A stretch of 64,000 nt of DNA, taken from NCBI GenBank assembly GCA_964549655.1, contig CAZJXN010000003.1, forward strand, positions 30,981 to 94,980, read 5' to 3'. Positions 43,481 through 52,356 of this stretch are shown piece after piece; positions within the stretch are counted from its first letter, which is position 1, and every line of letters starts with the position of its first letter. Both the position numbers and the translations under genes were made by a program. Origin of the DNA: JADJNW01 sp964549655 (lineage in GTDB: Bacteria > Bacteroidota > Bacteroidia > Chitinophagales > Saprospiraceae). A model generated the notes under the pieces. The model was not told where the DNA came from. It did no database searches and saw only the letters and a program-made list of their open reading frames with translations.

Positions 43481-46400
43481 ATGCGTTTAAGAACTTATAA
43501 ATCAAAATTTTACGGATATAGAGCAAAAAGATACGTCTTTTCTCTAATCCTACTACTTGCCGGTTTCTTGGGAAATGGAATAGCCGCTAACAATCCTTTT
43601 GCACTTCCGCTGGACGTAAGAGGAAAGGTACTGGATGAAGCTGGTGCAGCGATGGCGGGGGTTTCCGTCGTAGTGCGAGGCACCAACAATGGTACAGTAA
43701 CCGACACAGACGGCAGTTTTACATTGCCCGATGTACCTACCGATGCTACTTTGGAGTTTTCATTTATTGGTTATGAAACCATTAGTATTCCGGTAAATGG
43801 AAATAATCCGATAAACATTACATTACAAATTGACGACGAAACGCTGGAAGAAGTGGTCGTGGTTGGTTACGGCACCCAGCGAAAAAGTGATGTGACCGGG
43901 TCGCTCTCTTCAGTTTCCTCCCGCGAAATCAAGTCAGTTCCCGCTACGGGCGTGGGGCAGGCGTTGCAGGGAAGAGCGGCTGGCGTGCAAGTCACTACTT
44001 CTTCCAACGCGCCAGGCGGCGGTGTAAGCATTCGCATACGAGGCGGTAATTCGATTAATGCCGGTAACGAACCATTATATGTAATAGATGGCTTTCCGGT
44101 ATATAATGAAAATGGGTCGAATTTAAATCCGAATGAAATAGAATCCATTGAAATTTTAAAAGATGCTTCGGCGACGGCGATTTATGGGTCGCGCGGCGCG
44201 AATGGCGTGGTCATGATTACCACTAAACGTGGCAAAGCCGGACAGAATCGTATAGATTTTGAATCATATTATGGAATGCAGGAAGTGCAAAACACAATCC
44301 CGATGCTGAATGCAACGGAGTATGCACAATTGGTAAACGATGCTCAGACCAACGCCGGACGCGCGGCAATTTTCACACCAGAGCAAGTCGCTGGTTTTGG
44401 CGAAGGTACGAATTGGCAAAACGAAATTTTTCAAAATGCGCCGATTCAAAATTATCAACTTACTTTTTCCGGCGGCAGCGATAAAACGCGCTATGCTATT
44501 TCCGGCAATTTTTTCCAACAAGAAGGTGTAATTATGGAATCTGAATATTCCAGAGCGTCCGTTCGAGTGAATTTGGACCAAAAAATAAGTAATCGTTTTA
44601 ATATTAGTACGAATTTGAATTTTATTCGCGCTGTCAATAATGCGGTGCCAACCGATGCCGATGGCGGCACGGGCGGTACGGTGGTATATGGTGCGCTGAA
44701 TTTCTCACCGACGCAACCGGTTTATAATGCAGATGGGACTTTGACGGTGTTCAACACACCGGGTCGCATCCAAATCGGTAGCCCCGTGGCGCAGGCAATC
44801 GGTACGGACAATCGCATTATGGGTTCTCGCTTGATTGGGAATTTCTTTGCAGATTATAATATTTTGCAAGGCCTGACTTTGCGTGTAAGTGTAGGTGCAG
44901 ATGTGAATTACAGCAAAAACGCAGATTACATTTCTCGGCTTACCACGGTCGGAACTTCGGCAAGCGGTCGGGGAACGATTACCAATAATCAAACAAATAC
45001 TTGGCTAAATGAAAATACACTGACGTATGTAAAATCATTGAACGACGTTCACAACTTTACTATACTAGCGGGTTATACTATGCAAGGTTCTCGTTTTGAA
45101 TCAGTTAGAGCGGCGGCACAAGGTTTTGCGAATGATATTTTGGGGTTTGAAAACTTAGGTTCCGGCTCTACAGTGCTTACACCTGCTTCTTCGGCGAGTG
45201 AATGGCAGCTTAATTCTTACATCGGTCGGGTGAATTATGATTTTAATAATAAATATTTATTGACGGCTACGGTTCGGGCAGATGGTTCTTCTCGTTTTGG
45301 GGAAGGGAATAAGTGGGCGGTTTTTCCTTCGGCATCGGTGGCTTGGCGCGTTACACAGGAAGATTTTTTACGGAATAATGACTTGCTGAGTGACTTGAAA
45401 ATCCGCGCCAGCTATGGCTTGAGCGGCAATCAGGAAATTGGCACGTATCAATCTTTGGCGGCTTTGGCTACGCAAAATGCGAATTTTGGCAACGTGGTTT
45501 CCATCGGTATTGGTCCTTCGCGGGTCGCGAATCCTGATTTGAAATGGGAAACGACGGCGCAGGCGAATGTGGGCATAGACTTGGGATTATTTAAAAATCG
45601 CCTTTCCATTACAGCAGATTATTACGAAAAAGAAACGACCGACTTATTACTTTCTGTGCCACTTCCATTTACTTCCGGTTATGCTTCCGCATTACAAAAT
45701 TTGGGCAGCGTACAAAATAAAGGCTTTGAATTGGGGATTAATTCGACTAACGTGACCGGTGCATTTACCTGGACAACCAATTTTAACATTGCTACCAACG
45801 AAACCGAAGTGCTGAATCTGGGTACACAAACCGAATTTCTTGCCGGTGAATCCAGCGGACACTTGCAATTGCCCAATTCCGGTATTGTGCGCGTGGGCGA
45901 GCCGATTGGCGTGTTTTACGGCTATGTAACGACGGGCATTTTCCAAAATCAGGCAGAAGTGGACGCTTCAGCGCAAAAAACATTGAAACCCGGCGACCGC
46001 CGCTATGTGGACCAAAACGGCGACGGCACTATCAATGCTGCTGACCGCGTGATTTTGGGACAAGCGCAACCCAAGATTTTTGGCGGTTTGACCAACACAT
46101 TTTCTTTTGCCGGTTTTGAATTAAGTGTATTTCTGCAAGGCGTTTCCGGTAATAGTATCTTGAATATCAATCGGTTCGAGTTAGAATCGCTCACCGGCGT
46201 AAGCAATCAATCGCGTGCAACCCTCGACCGCTGGACACCAAGCAACCCAAGCAATACCATTCCACGCGCCAATGCGGTGAACAATCCGTATGTGATTTCC
46301 TCGCGGCAGGTGGAAGACGGTTCGTACTTGCGTATTAAAAACATTAACTTATCCTATTCACTCCCGACTTCTTTATTAAAATCCATTCGGATGAATAGTT

Positions 46401-46564
46401 TGAAAATTTATGTGTCGGCACAAAATTATTTCACGTTCACCGATTATAGCGGCTACGACCCGGAAGTGAATCGCTTTGGGCAGTCCACGTTGAGTCAAGG
46501 CATTGATTATGGCAGCTATCCGAATAATAGAATTTTGTTATTTGGTTTGAATGTAGGTTTGTAA
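43481..46564 (+). CDS. SusC/RagA-type TonB-linked outer membrane receptor
   Basis: A 1027-aa oligosaccharide importer: signal peptide to about residue 36, a CarboxypepD_reg-like domain (VRGKVLDEAGAAMAGVSVVV; 46-115), a TonB-box region (EEVVVVGYGT), plug (about 130-240, SIEILKDASATAIYGSRGANG split) and a beta-barrel ending in LFGLNVGL. No N-terminal STN signalling domain, so it is not expected to drive an anti-sigma/sigma cascade. Followed 59 bp later by its SusD partner. Confidence 0.95.
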   Translation: MRLRTYKSKFYGYRAKRYVFSLILLLAGFLGNGIAANNPFALPLDVRGKVLDEAGAAMAGVSVVVRGTNNGTVTDTDGSFTLPDVPTDATLEFSFIGYETISIPVNGNNPINITLQIDDETLEEVVVVGYGTQRKSDVTGSLSSVSSREIKSVPATGVGQALQGRAAGVQVTTSSNAPGGGVSIRIRGGNSINAGNEPLYVIDGFPVYNENGSNLNPNEIESIEILKDASATAIYGSRGANGVVMITTKRGKAGQNRIDFESYYGMQEVQNTIPMLNATEYAQLVNDAQTNAGRAAIFTPEQVAGFGEGTNWQNEIFQNAPIQNYQLTFSGGSDKTRYAISGNFFQQEGVIMESEYSRASVRVNLDQKISNRFNISTNLNFIRAVNNAVPTDADGGTGGTVVYGALNFSPTQPVYNADGTLTVFNTPGRIQIGSPVAQAIGTDNRIMGSRLIGNFFADYNILQGLTLRVSVGADVNYSKNADYISRLTTVGTSASGRGTITNNQTNTWLNENTLTYVKSLNDVHNFTILAGYTMQGSRFESVRAAAQGFANDILGFENLGSGSTVLTPASSASEWQLNSYIGRVNYDFNNKYLLTATVRADGSSRFGEGNKWAVFPSASVAWRVTQEDFLRNNDLLSDLKIRASYGLSGNQEIGTYQSLAALATQNANFGNVVSIGIGPSRVANPDLKWETTAQANVGIDLGLFKNRLSITADYYEKETTDLLLSVPLPFTSGYASALQNLGSVQNKGFELGINSTNVTGAFTWTTNFNIATNETEVLNLGTQTEFLAGESSGHLQLPNSGIVRVGEPIGVFYGYVTTGIFQNQAEVDASAQKTLKPGDRRYVDQNGDGTINAADRVILGQAQPKIFGGLTNTFSFAGFELSVFLQGVSGNSILNINRFELESLTGVSNQSRATLDRWTPSNPSNTIPRANAVNNPYVISSRQVEDGSYLRIKNINLSYSLPTSLLKSIRMNSLKIYVSAQNYFTFTDYSGYDPEVNRFGQSTLSQGIDYGSYPNNRILLFGLNVGL

Positions 46565-46596
46565 GATTTGCTAAATTTTAAAAATTTAGTAAATCT
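46564..46596. repeat. 33-bp palindrome, family P33 copy 3
   Basis: Arms AGATTTGCTAAATTT and inverse with TAA in the centre. It begins on the last base of the susC stop codon and separates susC from susD. Confidence 0.85.
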
Positions 46597-46623
46597 ATTT
46601 CATTACAACAAAAAAATTAAAAC

Positions 46624-48063
46624 ATGAAACTTCGTAATATTTTATATTTAATACTTTTTTCTATATTTATTACAGCTTGTTCTTTAGAAGAAGACCCGCC
46701 TTCTAACCTCGCGCCCACCAATTTCTATCAATCCTCCAGCGACGCGGTGGCTGCAGTCAATGCCGTCTATGATGCCTTCAATCAAATTGGCGACCAAAGT
46801 CGTAATTTGATTATCATGGGTGATATTCCATCAGATGATGCAAATCCGCTGCCGATCAATGCCGACCGAGTGCAAATTGGTGCTTTTAGTACTGCTCCGA
46901 CCAACGGTATCGTGTTGCAAACTTGGCAAGTTATTTACCAAGGTATCAATCGTTCCAACGCAGCCATTGACCGTATTCCGAATATTGCAATGGATGGTAA
47001 ATTACAAGCCCGATTGGTCGCCGAAGCTAAATTTATGCGGGCGGTTTATTACTTTTATTTAGTGCGTTGGTATGGTGGCGTGCCGCTTATGCTGAGTGAA
47101 ACGACCTCGCTGGAAGCTGGCAAAGACATAGCGCGGGCCAGTGTTCCTGAAGTTTATGCACAGATTATCAAGGACTTAACTGAAGCGGAGAGTGCCTTGC
47201 CCGAAATTTATACCGGAGCCGACTTGGGCAGAGCCACTGCTGGAGCCGCAAAAGCGATGCTTGCCAAAGTATATTTGACGACGAAAGATTTTACAAAAGC
47301 ACGGGACAAAGCACAGGAAGTTATTACAAACGCTGCTAAATATAAATATGGTTTATTTGATAAATATATTGATGTATTTGCGGTTGGTAATAAAAATGGG
47401 AAAGAATCGGTATTTGAAATCCAGTTTGTTGCTGGTGGTGTCGGGCAGGGCAATGGCATGATTACGTACTTTGCAATTGAAAATTCGCCAGTGACAGGGC
47501 GCGGCTTTGGCTCATTTTTTCCAACTGTAGAATTATATAATAGTTATGCACCCGGCGATAAACGCAAAGAATTATACATTAACTCGTATGTAAATAGTGC
47601 CGGACAAACCGTTACAACTTATCAGCATTTTAATAAATATGTGGACCCAGCAGCAAAGGCTTTCCCAGAAGGGAATAATAACTTTCCGATTATACGCTAT
47701 GCGGATGTGTTGATGATGTTTGCCGAAGCGGAGAATGAAGTGGCGGGTCCGACTGCATCGGCAATTGAATTTGTCAATCAGATTCGCCGCCGCGCTTTTG
47801 GTTTTCCGTTGACGATGCCTTCTACAGCTGACCTTGCCAGTGGTATACCGAAAGACGAATTTCGTACAAAAATATACGAAGAAATCCGTTGGGAATTTGT
47901 AGCCGAAGGGCATCGCTGGTTTGACCTCGTGCGCACGGGCAGGCTCGTGAGCGTGTTGCAAGCCAAAGGCAAAACCAATGTCGCCGAAAAGCACAATCTG
48001 TTTCCGATTCCGCAACGCGAGCGCGATTTGAATCCAAAATTGGAACAAAATCCGGGATATTAA
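46624..48063 (+). CDS. SusD/RagB family glycan-binding lipoprotein
   Basis: A 479-aa surface lipoprotein (Cys19 in ITACSLEE) that caps the SusC barrel and captures substrate. The SusD helical TPR-like repeats (AEAKFMRAVYYFYLVRWYGGVPL split; IYEEIRWEFVAEGHRWFDLVR split) and the C-terminal NLFPIPQRERDLNP pattern are all present, so it is complete. Confidence 0.94.
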   Translation: MKLRNILYLILFSIFITACSLEEDPPSNLAPTNFYQSSSDAVAAVNAVYDAFNQIGDQSRNLIIMGDIPSDDANPLPINADRVQIGAFSTAPTNGIVLQTWQVIYQGINRSNAAIDRIPNIAMDGKLQARLVAEAKFMRAVYYFYLVRWYGGVPLMLSETTSLEAGKDIARASVPEVYAQIIKDLTEAESALPEIYTGADLGRATAGAAKAMLAKVYLTTKDFTKARDKAQEVITNAAKYKYGLFDKYIDVFAVGNKNGKESVFEIQFVAGGVGQGNGMITYFAIENSPVTGRGFGSFFPTVELYNSYAPGDKRKELYINSYVNSAGQTVTTYQHFNKYVDPAAKAFPEGNNNFPIIRYADVLMMFAEAENEVAGPTASAIEFVNQIRRRAFGFPLTMPSTADLASGIPKDEFRTKIYEEIRWEFVAEGHRWFDLVRTGRLVSVLQAKGKTNVAEKHNLFPIPQRERDLNPKLEQNPGY

Positions 48064-48076
48064 TTGTTAGAATTTT

Positions 48077-48151
48077 AAACCACAGAGCGGATACAAAGTT
48101 GCAGAGAGTTGGATAAATTGCATCGCTCTGCAACTCTGTAAGCGCTGTGGT
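48077..48151. repeat. GCAGAG-family inverted repeat, copy 2
   Basis: AAACCACAGAGCG...GTTGCAGAGAG (48077-48108) is answered by CTCTGCAACTCTGTAAGCGCTGTGGTT arms (48125-48151). It lies between susD and the lyase gene, within the presumed transcript. Confidence 0.75.
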
Positions 48152-48176
48152 TGGTTTATCCTTGAATAATGTAACT

Positions 48177-50063
48177 ATGACAAAATCATATTTTATTTTT
48201 GTAGTCGTTCTTTTGTGCTTCGTATCAAATCCCACTTTTGCGCAATTAAAGTATTTAAAAGATGTAAATAATATACCTGAACATCCCCGCATTTTGCTGC
48301 AAAAAGGCAACGAAAAAGCCCTTCTACAAGCGATCAATGCAGACAACAATTGGAAAAAGGTACATCAATTAATTTTGGCAGAAAGTGATAGTATGCTGCA
48401 ATTGCCTGTGTTGGAGCGAATACAAGTTGGCAAACGCTTGCTCGATAAGTCGCGGGAATGCCTTCGGCGCGTTTTCTTTTTATCCTATGCTTGGCGCACA
48501 ACGAAGGATGGAAAATATTTAAACCGAGCCACAAAAGAATTGATAGCTGTATCAAAATTTAAAGATTGGAACCCTTCGCACTTCCTCGATGTAGCGGAGA
48601 TGACGCTGGGCATGGCGATTGGATATGATTGGTTACATCCTTATTTATCCAGTAATGTAAAAAAAGCAATAAGAGAAGCAATTATAACAAAAGGATTACT
48701 GCCGTCATTAGACTCAAAATATAATGGTTGGTTAAAAGCTTCCCATAATTGGAATCAAGTTTGTAATGCTGGCATGACATACGGCGCGTTGGCGGTGTAT
48801 GAAGACCACCCTGAATTGGCTAAACAAATTATTGATAGAGCGATTGAATCTATTACCTTACCGATAGAAGATTATAATCCCGACGGGGCGTATCCAGAAG
48901 GATTTGGGTATTGGGGTTATGGTACAAGTTTTAACGTGTTGTTTCTCAGTGCGATAGAAAAAGTATTTGGCAATACTTTTGATTTAACAAATAATAATGG
49001 TTTTTTGAATACGCCCAATTATATTGTAAATATGGTGGGACCGACTAAAAAGAATTTTAATTATGCAGATAATGGCGATGGCGCGGGTTTGAATGCAGCA
49101 ATGTTTTGGTTCGCGCAACACATTAAAAATCCGGCACTTTTATATACTGAAAAAACGTATCTGGATGCTATTCCAAAGTCCATGGGAAAGAATCGATTAT
49201 TACCGGCTGTCATGATTTGGGGTGCGGGTATTAATTTAAATGTAATAAATCCACCAAAAGATTTAATTTGGGTGGGACAAGGAAAAAATCCGGTGGCGTT
49301 GATGCGCACTTCTTGGACGGACCCAAACGCGATTTTTGTAGGAATAAAAGGCGGTTCACCTGCTGTGAATCATGGTCACATGGACGTCGGCTCGTTTGTA
49401 ATGGACGCACAAGGCGAGCGCTGGGCGATGGATTTTGGGATGCAACAATATGAATCATTGGAATCCAAAGGCGTGGATTTGTGGGATATGAAGCAAAATT
49501 CCCAGCGTTGGCAAATTTTTCGATATAATAACTTGGCACATAATACGCTTACTTTTAATAATGAATTACAACAAGTGGAAGGATTTGCACCAATTACTAA
49601 ATATACCAATAAAACTTCCTTTTTGAGTGCAATTACAGATGTATCAGCCGTTTATAAAGGAACTGTCGCTTCCGCCAATCGAGGTATAGCCATTGCCGAC
49701 CAAAAATATGTAATCGTTCAAGATGAAATTACAACAAGTGATAAAGAAACCACCGTGCGCTGGACGATGGTGACGCCAGCTACGGTGAAACTTTTAGAAA
49801 ATGGAATCGCAGAGCTTATACAAAATAATAAAAAACTACAAATCAAAGTAATAGAACCCGCTAATGTTACCTTACAAACTTGGTCAACCGAGCCGGTACA
49901 GCCTTTTGATGCGCCCAATCCGGGCACTAGTTTAGTTGGTTTTGAAGCGAAAATCCCCGCCAATACACAGACTTCACTTACGGTGTTACTTATTCCACAA
50001 GATGTTGTAATAAAAGATGAAAAGAAAGTACCGGCACTAAATAATTGGGCGAAACAAAAATAA
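48177..50063 (+). CDS. heparinase II/III family polysaccharide lyase
   Basis: A 628-aa protein with signal peptide (about 1-22), an N-terminal (alpha/alpha) toroid (HPRILLQKGNEKALL; SHNWNQVCNAGMTYGALAV) and a C-terminal heparinase II/III beta-sheet domain with NHGHMDVGSFVMDAQGERWA (starting at residue 398), where His401 and the following Asp correspond to the conserved site. Such lyases cleave uronate-containing polymers by beta-elimination and leave the unsaturated ends that GH88 acts on. The exact substrate is unknown; the asparagine-histidine pair in SHNWNQ is typical of the lyase. Confidence 0.85.
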   Translation: MTKSYFIFVVVLLCFVSNPTFAQLKYLKDVNNIPEHPRILLQKGNEKALLQAINADNNWKKVHQLILAESDSMLQLPVLERIQVGKRLLDKSRECLRRVFFLSYAWRTTKDGKYLNRATKELIAVSKFKDWNPSHFLDVAEMTLGMAIGYDWLHPYLSSNVKKAIREAIITKGLLPSLDSKYNGWLKASHNWNQVCNAGMTYGALAVYEDHPELAKQIIDRAIESITLPIEDYNPDGAYPEGFGYWGYGTSFNVLFLSAIEKVFGNTFDLTNNNGFLNTPNYIVNMVGPTKKNFNYADNGDGAGLNAAMFWFAQHIKNPALLYTEKTYLDAIPKSMGKNRLLPAVMIWGAGINLNVINPPKDLIWVGQGKNPVALMRTSWTDPNAIFVGIKGGSPAVNHGHMDVGSFVMDAQGERWAMDFGMQQYESLESKGVDLWDMKQNSQRWQIFRYNNLAHNTLTFNNELQQVEGFAPITKYTNKTSFLSAITDVSAVYKGTVASANRGIAIADQKYVIVQDEITTSDKETTVRWTMVTPATVKLLENGIAELIQNNKKLQIKVIEPANVTLQTWSTEPVQPFDAPNPGTSLVGFEAKIPANTQTSLTVLLIPQDVVIKDEKKVPALNNWAKQK

Positions 50064-50120
50064 TTTACAACGCATTAAAAAACAGCCAATTAACTCTTAC
50101 CAATCTTTACAAGTGTACAA

Positions 50121-50552
50121 ATGAAAAAACAATTATTCACTTTATTATTTTTAAATATGTTAATCGTCGTAGGATTTTCACAAACTAAAGCCGAAACCGC
50201 CATGGCTGCCGCAGTAGAAACCTTGCGCAAAGCGATGGTGGACGCCGATAAAGCTACGCTGGAAAAAATCACTGCCGCTGAATTGAGTTACGGGCATTCG
50301 AGCGGAAAAGTGGAGGACAAAGCGGCATTTATTGAAGTTTTAACCAGTGGAAAATCGGATTTTACAAAAATTGATCTGACCGAGCAAACGATTAAAGTGG
50401 TAGACAAGACTGCTATGGTTCGGCATAAATTATCGGCGGAAACCAACGACGGGGGCAAACTCGGGACGGTAAATTTGAATATCCTACTTATTTGGCAAAA
50501 ACAAAAAGGTGATTGGAAATTATTAGCGCGCCAAGCGGTAAGGATTCAGTAG
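50121..50552 (+). CDS. secreted NTF2-like (DUF4440/SnoaL-type) protein
   Basis: A 143-aa protein with a signal peptide (1-20, VVGFSQ) and a cone-shaped NTF2-like fold: an N-terminal helix with LRKAMVDADKATLEKITAAEL, then strands ending in LIWQKQKGDWKLLARQAVRI. Proteins of this kind are commonly found in uronide and other sugar loci, but I cannot tell whether it is an enzyme or a binding protein. It starts 57 bp after the lyase gene. Confidence 0.75.
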   Translation: MKKQLFTLLFLNMLIVVGFSQTKAETAMAAAVETLRKAMVDADKATLEKITAAELSYGHSSGKVEDKAAFIEVLTSGKSDFTKIDLTEQTIKVVDKTAMVRHKLSAETNDGGKLGTVNLNILLIWQKQKGDWKLLARQAVRIQ

Positions 50553-50593
50553 GCAGTGAACCTGTCAATTTTTTTATATAATTTGAGTAAATA

Positions 50594-50633
50594 AAACGGC
50601 CTAACTTATACACTTGTATAAGTTAGACCGTTT
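50594..50633. terminator. bidirectional hairpin terminator
   Basis: Arms AAACGGCCTAACTTATAC (50594-50611) and inverse (50616-50633, one mismatch) with a 4-nt loop, between the convergent NTF2-like and susD genes. TT runs flank it on the plus side and AAA on the minus side. Confidence 0.8.
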
Positions 50634-50658
50634 CTAATTATGTAAATGATATAGGCGA

Positions 50659-52287
50659 CTAATACCCAGCGTTTTGTGGAAAACTGCTCCCTCCACCGGC
50701 AGTACGGTCTATTTGATCTTGTGGAATGGGGCGCAGCATATGAAAGTCTTTGATGTTCGCAGTGGCATCAGGATTGTGTTTTTTCACTCTATCTACTAAT
50801 GTTTTGGTACGTTTCAAATCAAACCAACGATGTTGCTCACCTAACAATTCCCGCGCCCGTTCATCCAAGATAAAGTCGAGATTAATTTTATCTGGCGTGA
50901 TTTCCATGGCGGTTTCCTTGCCCGGATAAGCAGCGCGGCGGCGCACAGTGTTGATGAAAGTAACGGCTTCATCGGCTTTGCCTGCGTAAAACAAGGCTTC
51001 GGCAGCGATCAAGTGCGTTTCGGAGAGGCGGAATGCGAGGAAATCACGCGAGCCTTCAAATGTGGTGCGGTCAGGTCGAAGCGGGTCTAAAAACTTGGTC
51101 AGCGAAGGATACAATTTCGGCGTGTATTTGCTCGGCGTGATGACCTGATAACGTTTAGCAGCTATTTCGGCAGCGGTCAATTCGTATCCCGGCAGCCAAA
51201 TTGCAGTGTCGCCCAAAACATATTTGGGTTTGCCGGCGGCATCTTTTGGAATGGTTTTCTCGTTGTTGGCAAGGAACACAGTTTTAAAACTTTTTTCATA
51301 CCGCGAATCCACCGTGCGATCCCACAAACCCAAGGTGTAATTAGTAGGTCGAAAACGTTTGAATGGGCGACCGTTCTGCACATCGCGTTGCAAACCCGGC
51401 TGCACGTCGTATTCCATCAGGAAAAAAACGTGGGCGTTGTTGCCACCGCCATTCGTGAGCGGGTCGTTGGTGTATTGCACCGAAAAAATCACTTCATCAT
51501 TAATTTCGCCACCACCTTGGTCAAACACGCGGGCGTAGTCGCTCAACAAACGATAACCGTATTTGCTAATGGCATTTTTGGCGTATTCGGCGGCTTTTGT
51601 ATAATCCTCTGGTTTGGCGGCTTCGGAAGTGGCTTTGGTGAGATAGACCTTTGCTAATAAATGCTCGGCGGCTCCTTTGCTCGCTCGACCCCAATCAATA
51701 GGCTTTGCTTCCAAAGCAGGCAGTGCTTCTTCCAAATCCTTGATGATAGCAGCGTAAATCTCTGGTATCGCTGTGCGTTTGGCTTCCGTGACAATGCCTG
51801 TGTTTTCGGTCAACGTCAGATGGACCTGTCCAAACATTTGCACCAAAACAAAATAATAGTGCGCCCGAAGAAATTTCGTCTCGGCTACGCGGATGGCTTT
51901 ACGAGTCGGGTCCAAGCCTGTCACCGCATCGGCGCGTGTGATAACTGCATTGGCAGTGTTGATGGCGCGATAAAATTCATTCCAAACTTCGGTAAGCAAA
52001 CTCGTGCGCGGGTCGAGCTGCGAGGTATATTGATTCACAAATTTAAAACTACCGTCCGAACCCATTGTGTAAGTATCCGTACCAAAAACGGTCAAAGACA
52101 TTCCGCGTTCTGTGGCGTAAAAATTGCGCAGCGAGGAATACACGGCTTTCACGCCATCTTCAAAACCCGCAGGCGTGTTGATGTAGCCAATCGGCACACC
52201 AGACACCACATCTTCTTCCAAAATATTTTCACAGGCTTGGCTCATCAGCAGTAGGATGGCGAAGAGTCCTATTTTTATTGATTTCAT
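50659..52287 (-). CDS. SusD/RagB family lipoprotein, second locus
   Basis: A 542-aa lipoprotein (Cys19 in SQACENIL) with the SusD repeats (VAETKFLRAHYYFVLVQMFG; LDFILDERARELLGEQHRWFDLKR split) and a C-terminal LRPIPQDQIDRT. It is longer than the first SusD by about 60 residues, mainly in the central loops, suggesting a different ligand. It lies downstream of its SusC partner on the minus strand. Confidence 0.94.
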   Translation of the reverse strand: MKSIKIGLFAILLLMSQACENILEEDVVSGVPIGYINTPAGFEDGVKAVYSSLRNFYATERGMSLTVFGTDTYTMGSDGSFKFVNQYTSQLDPRTSLLTEVWNEFYRAINTANAVITRADAVTGLDPTRKAIRVAETKFLRAHYYFVLVQMFGQVHLTLTENTGIVTEAKRTAIPEIYAAIIKDLEEALPALEAKPIDWGRASKGAAEHLLAKVYLTKATSEAAKPEDYTKAAEYAKNAISKYGYRLLSDYARVFDQGGGEINDEVIFSVQYTNDPLTNGGGNNAHVFFLMEYDVQPGLQRDVQNGRPFKRFRPTNYTLGLWDRTVDSRYEKSFKTVFLANNEKTIPKDAAGKPKYVLGDTAIWLPGYELTAAEIAAKRYQVITPSKYTPKLYPSLTKFLDPLRPDRTTFEGSRDFLAFRLSETHLIAAEALFYAGKADEAVTFINTVRRRAAYPGKETAMEITPDKINLDFILDERARELLGEQHRWFDLKRTKTLVDRVKKHNPDATANIKDFHMLRPIPQDQIDRTAGGGSSFPQNAGY

Positions 52288-52303
52288 ACTTTTATTAAAT
52301 TAA

Positions 52304-52336
52304 AGATTTACTAAATCTTGAAGATTTAGCAAATCT
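52304..52336. repeat. 33-bp palindrome, family P33 copy 4
   Basis: AGATTTACTAAATCT with its near-inverse and a 3-nt centre, between the second susC and susD genes. It is the same location relative to susC/susD as copy 3. Confidence 0.85.
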
Positions 52337-52356
52337 GTGTTTAGCAAATCAAATAA

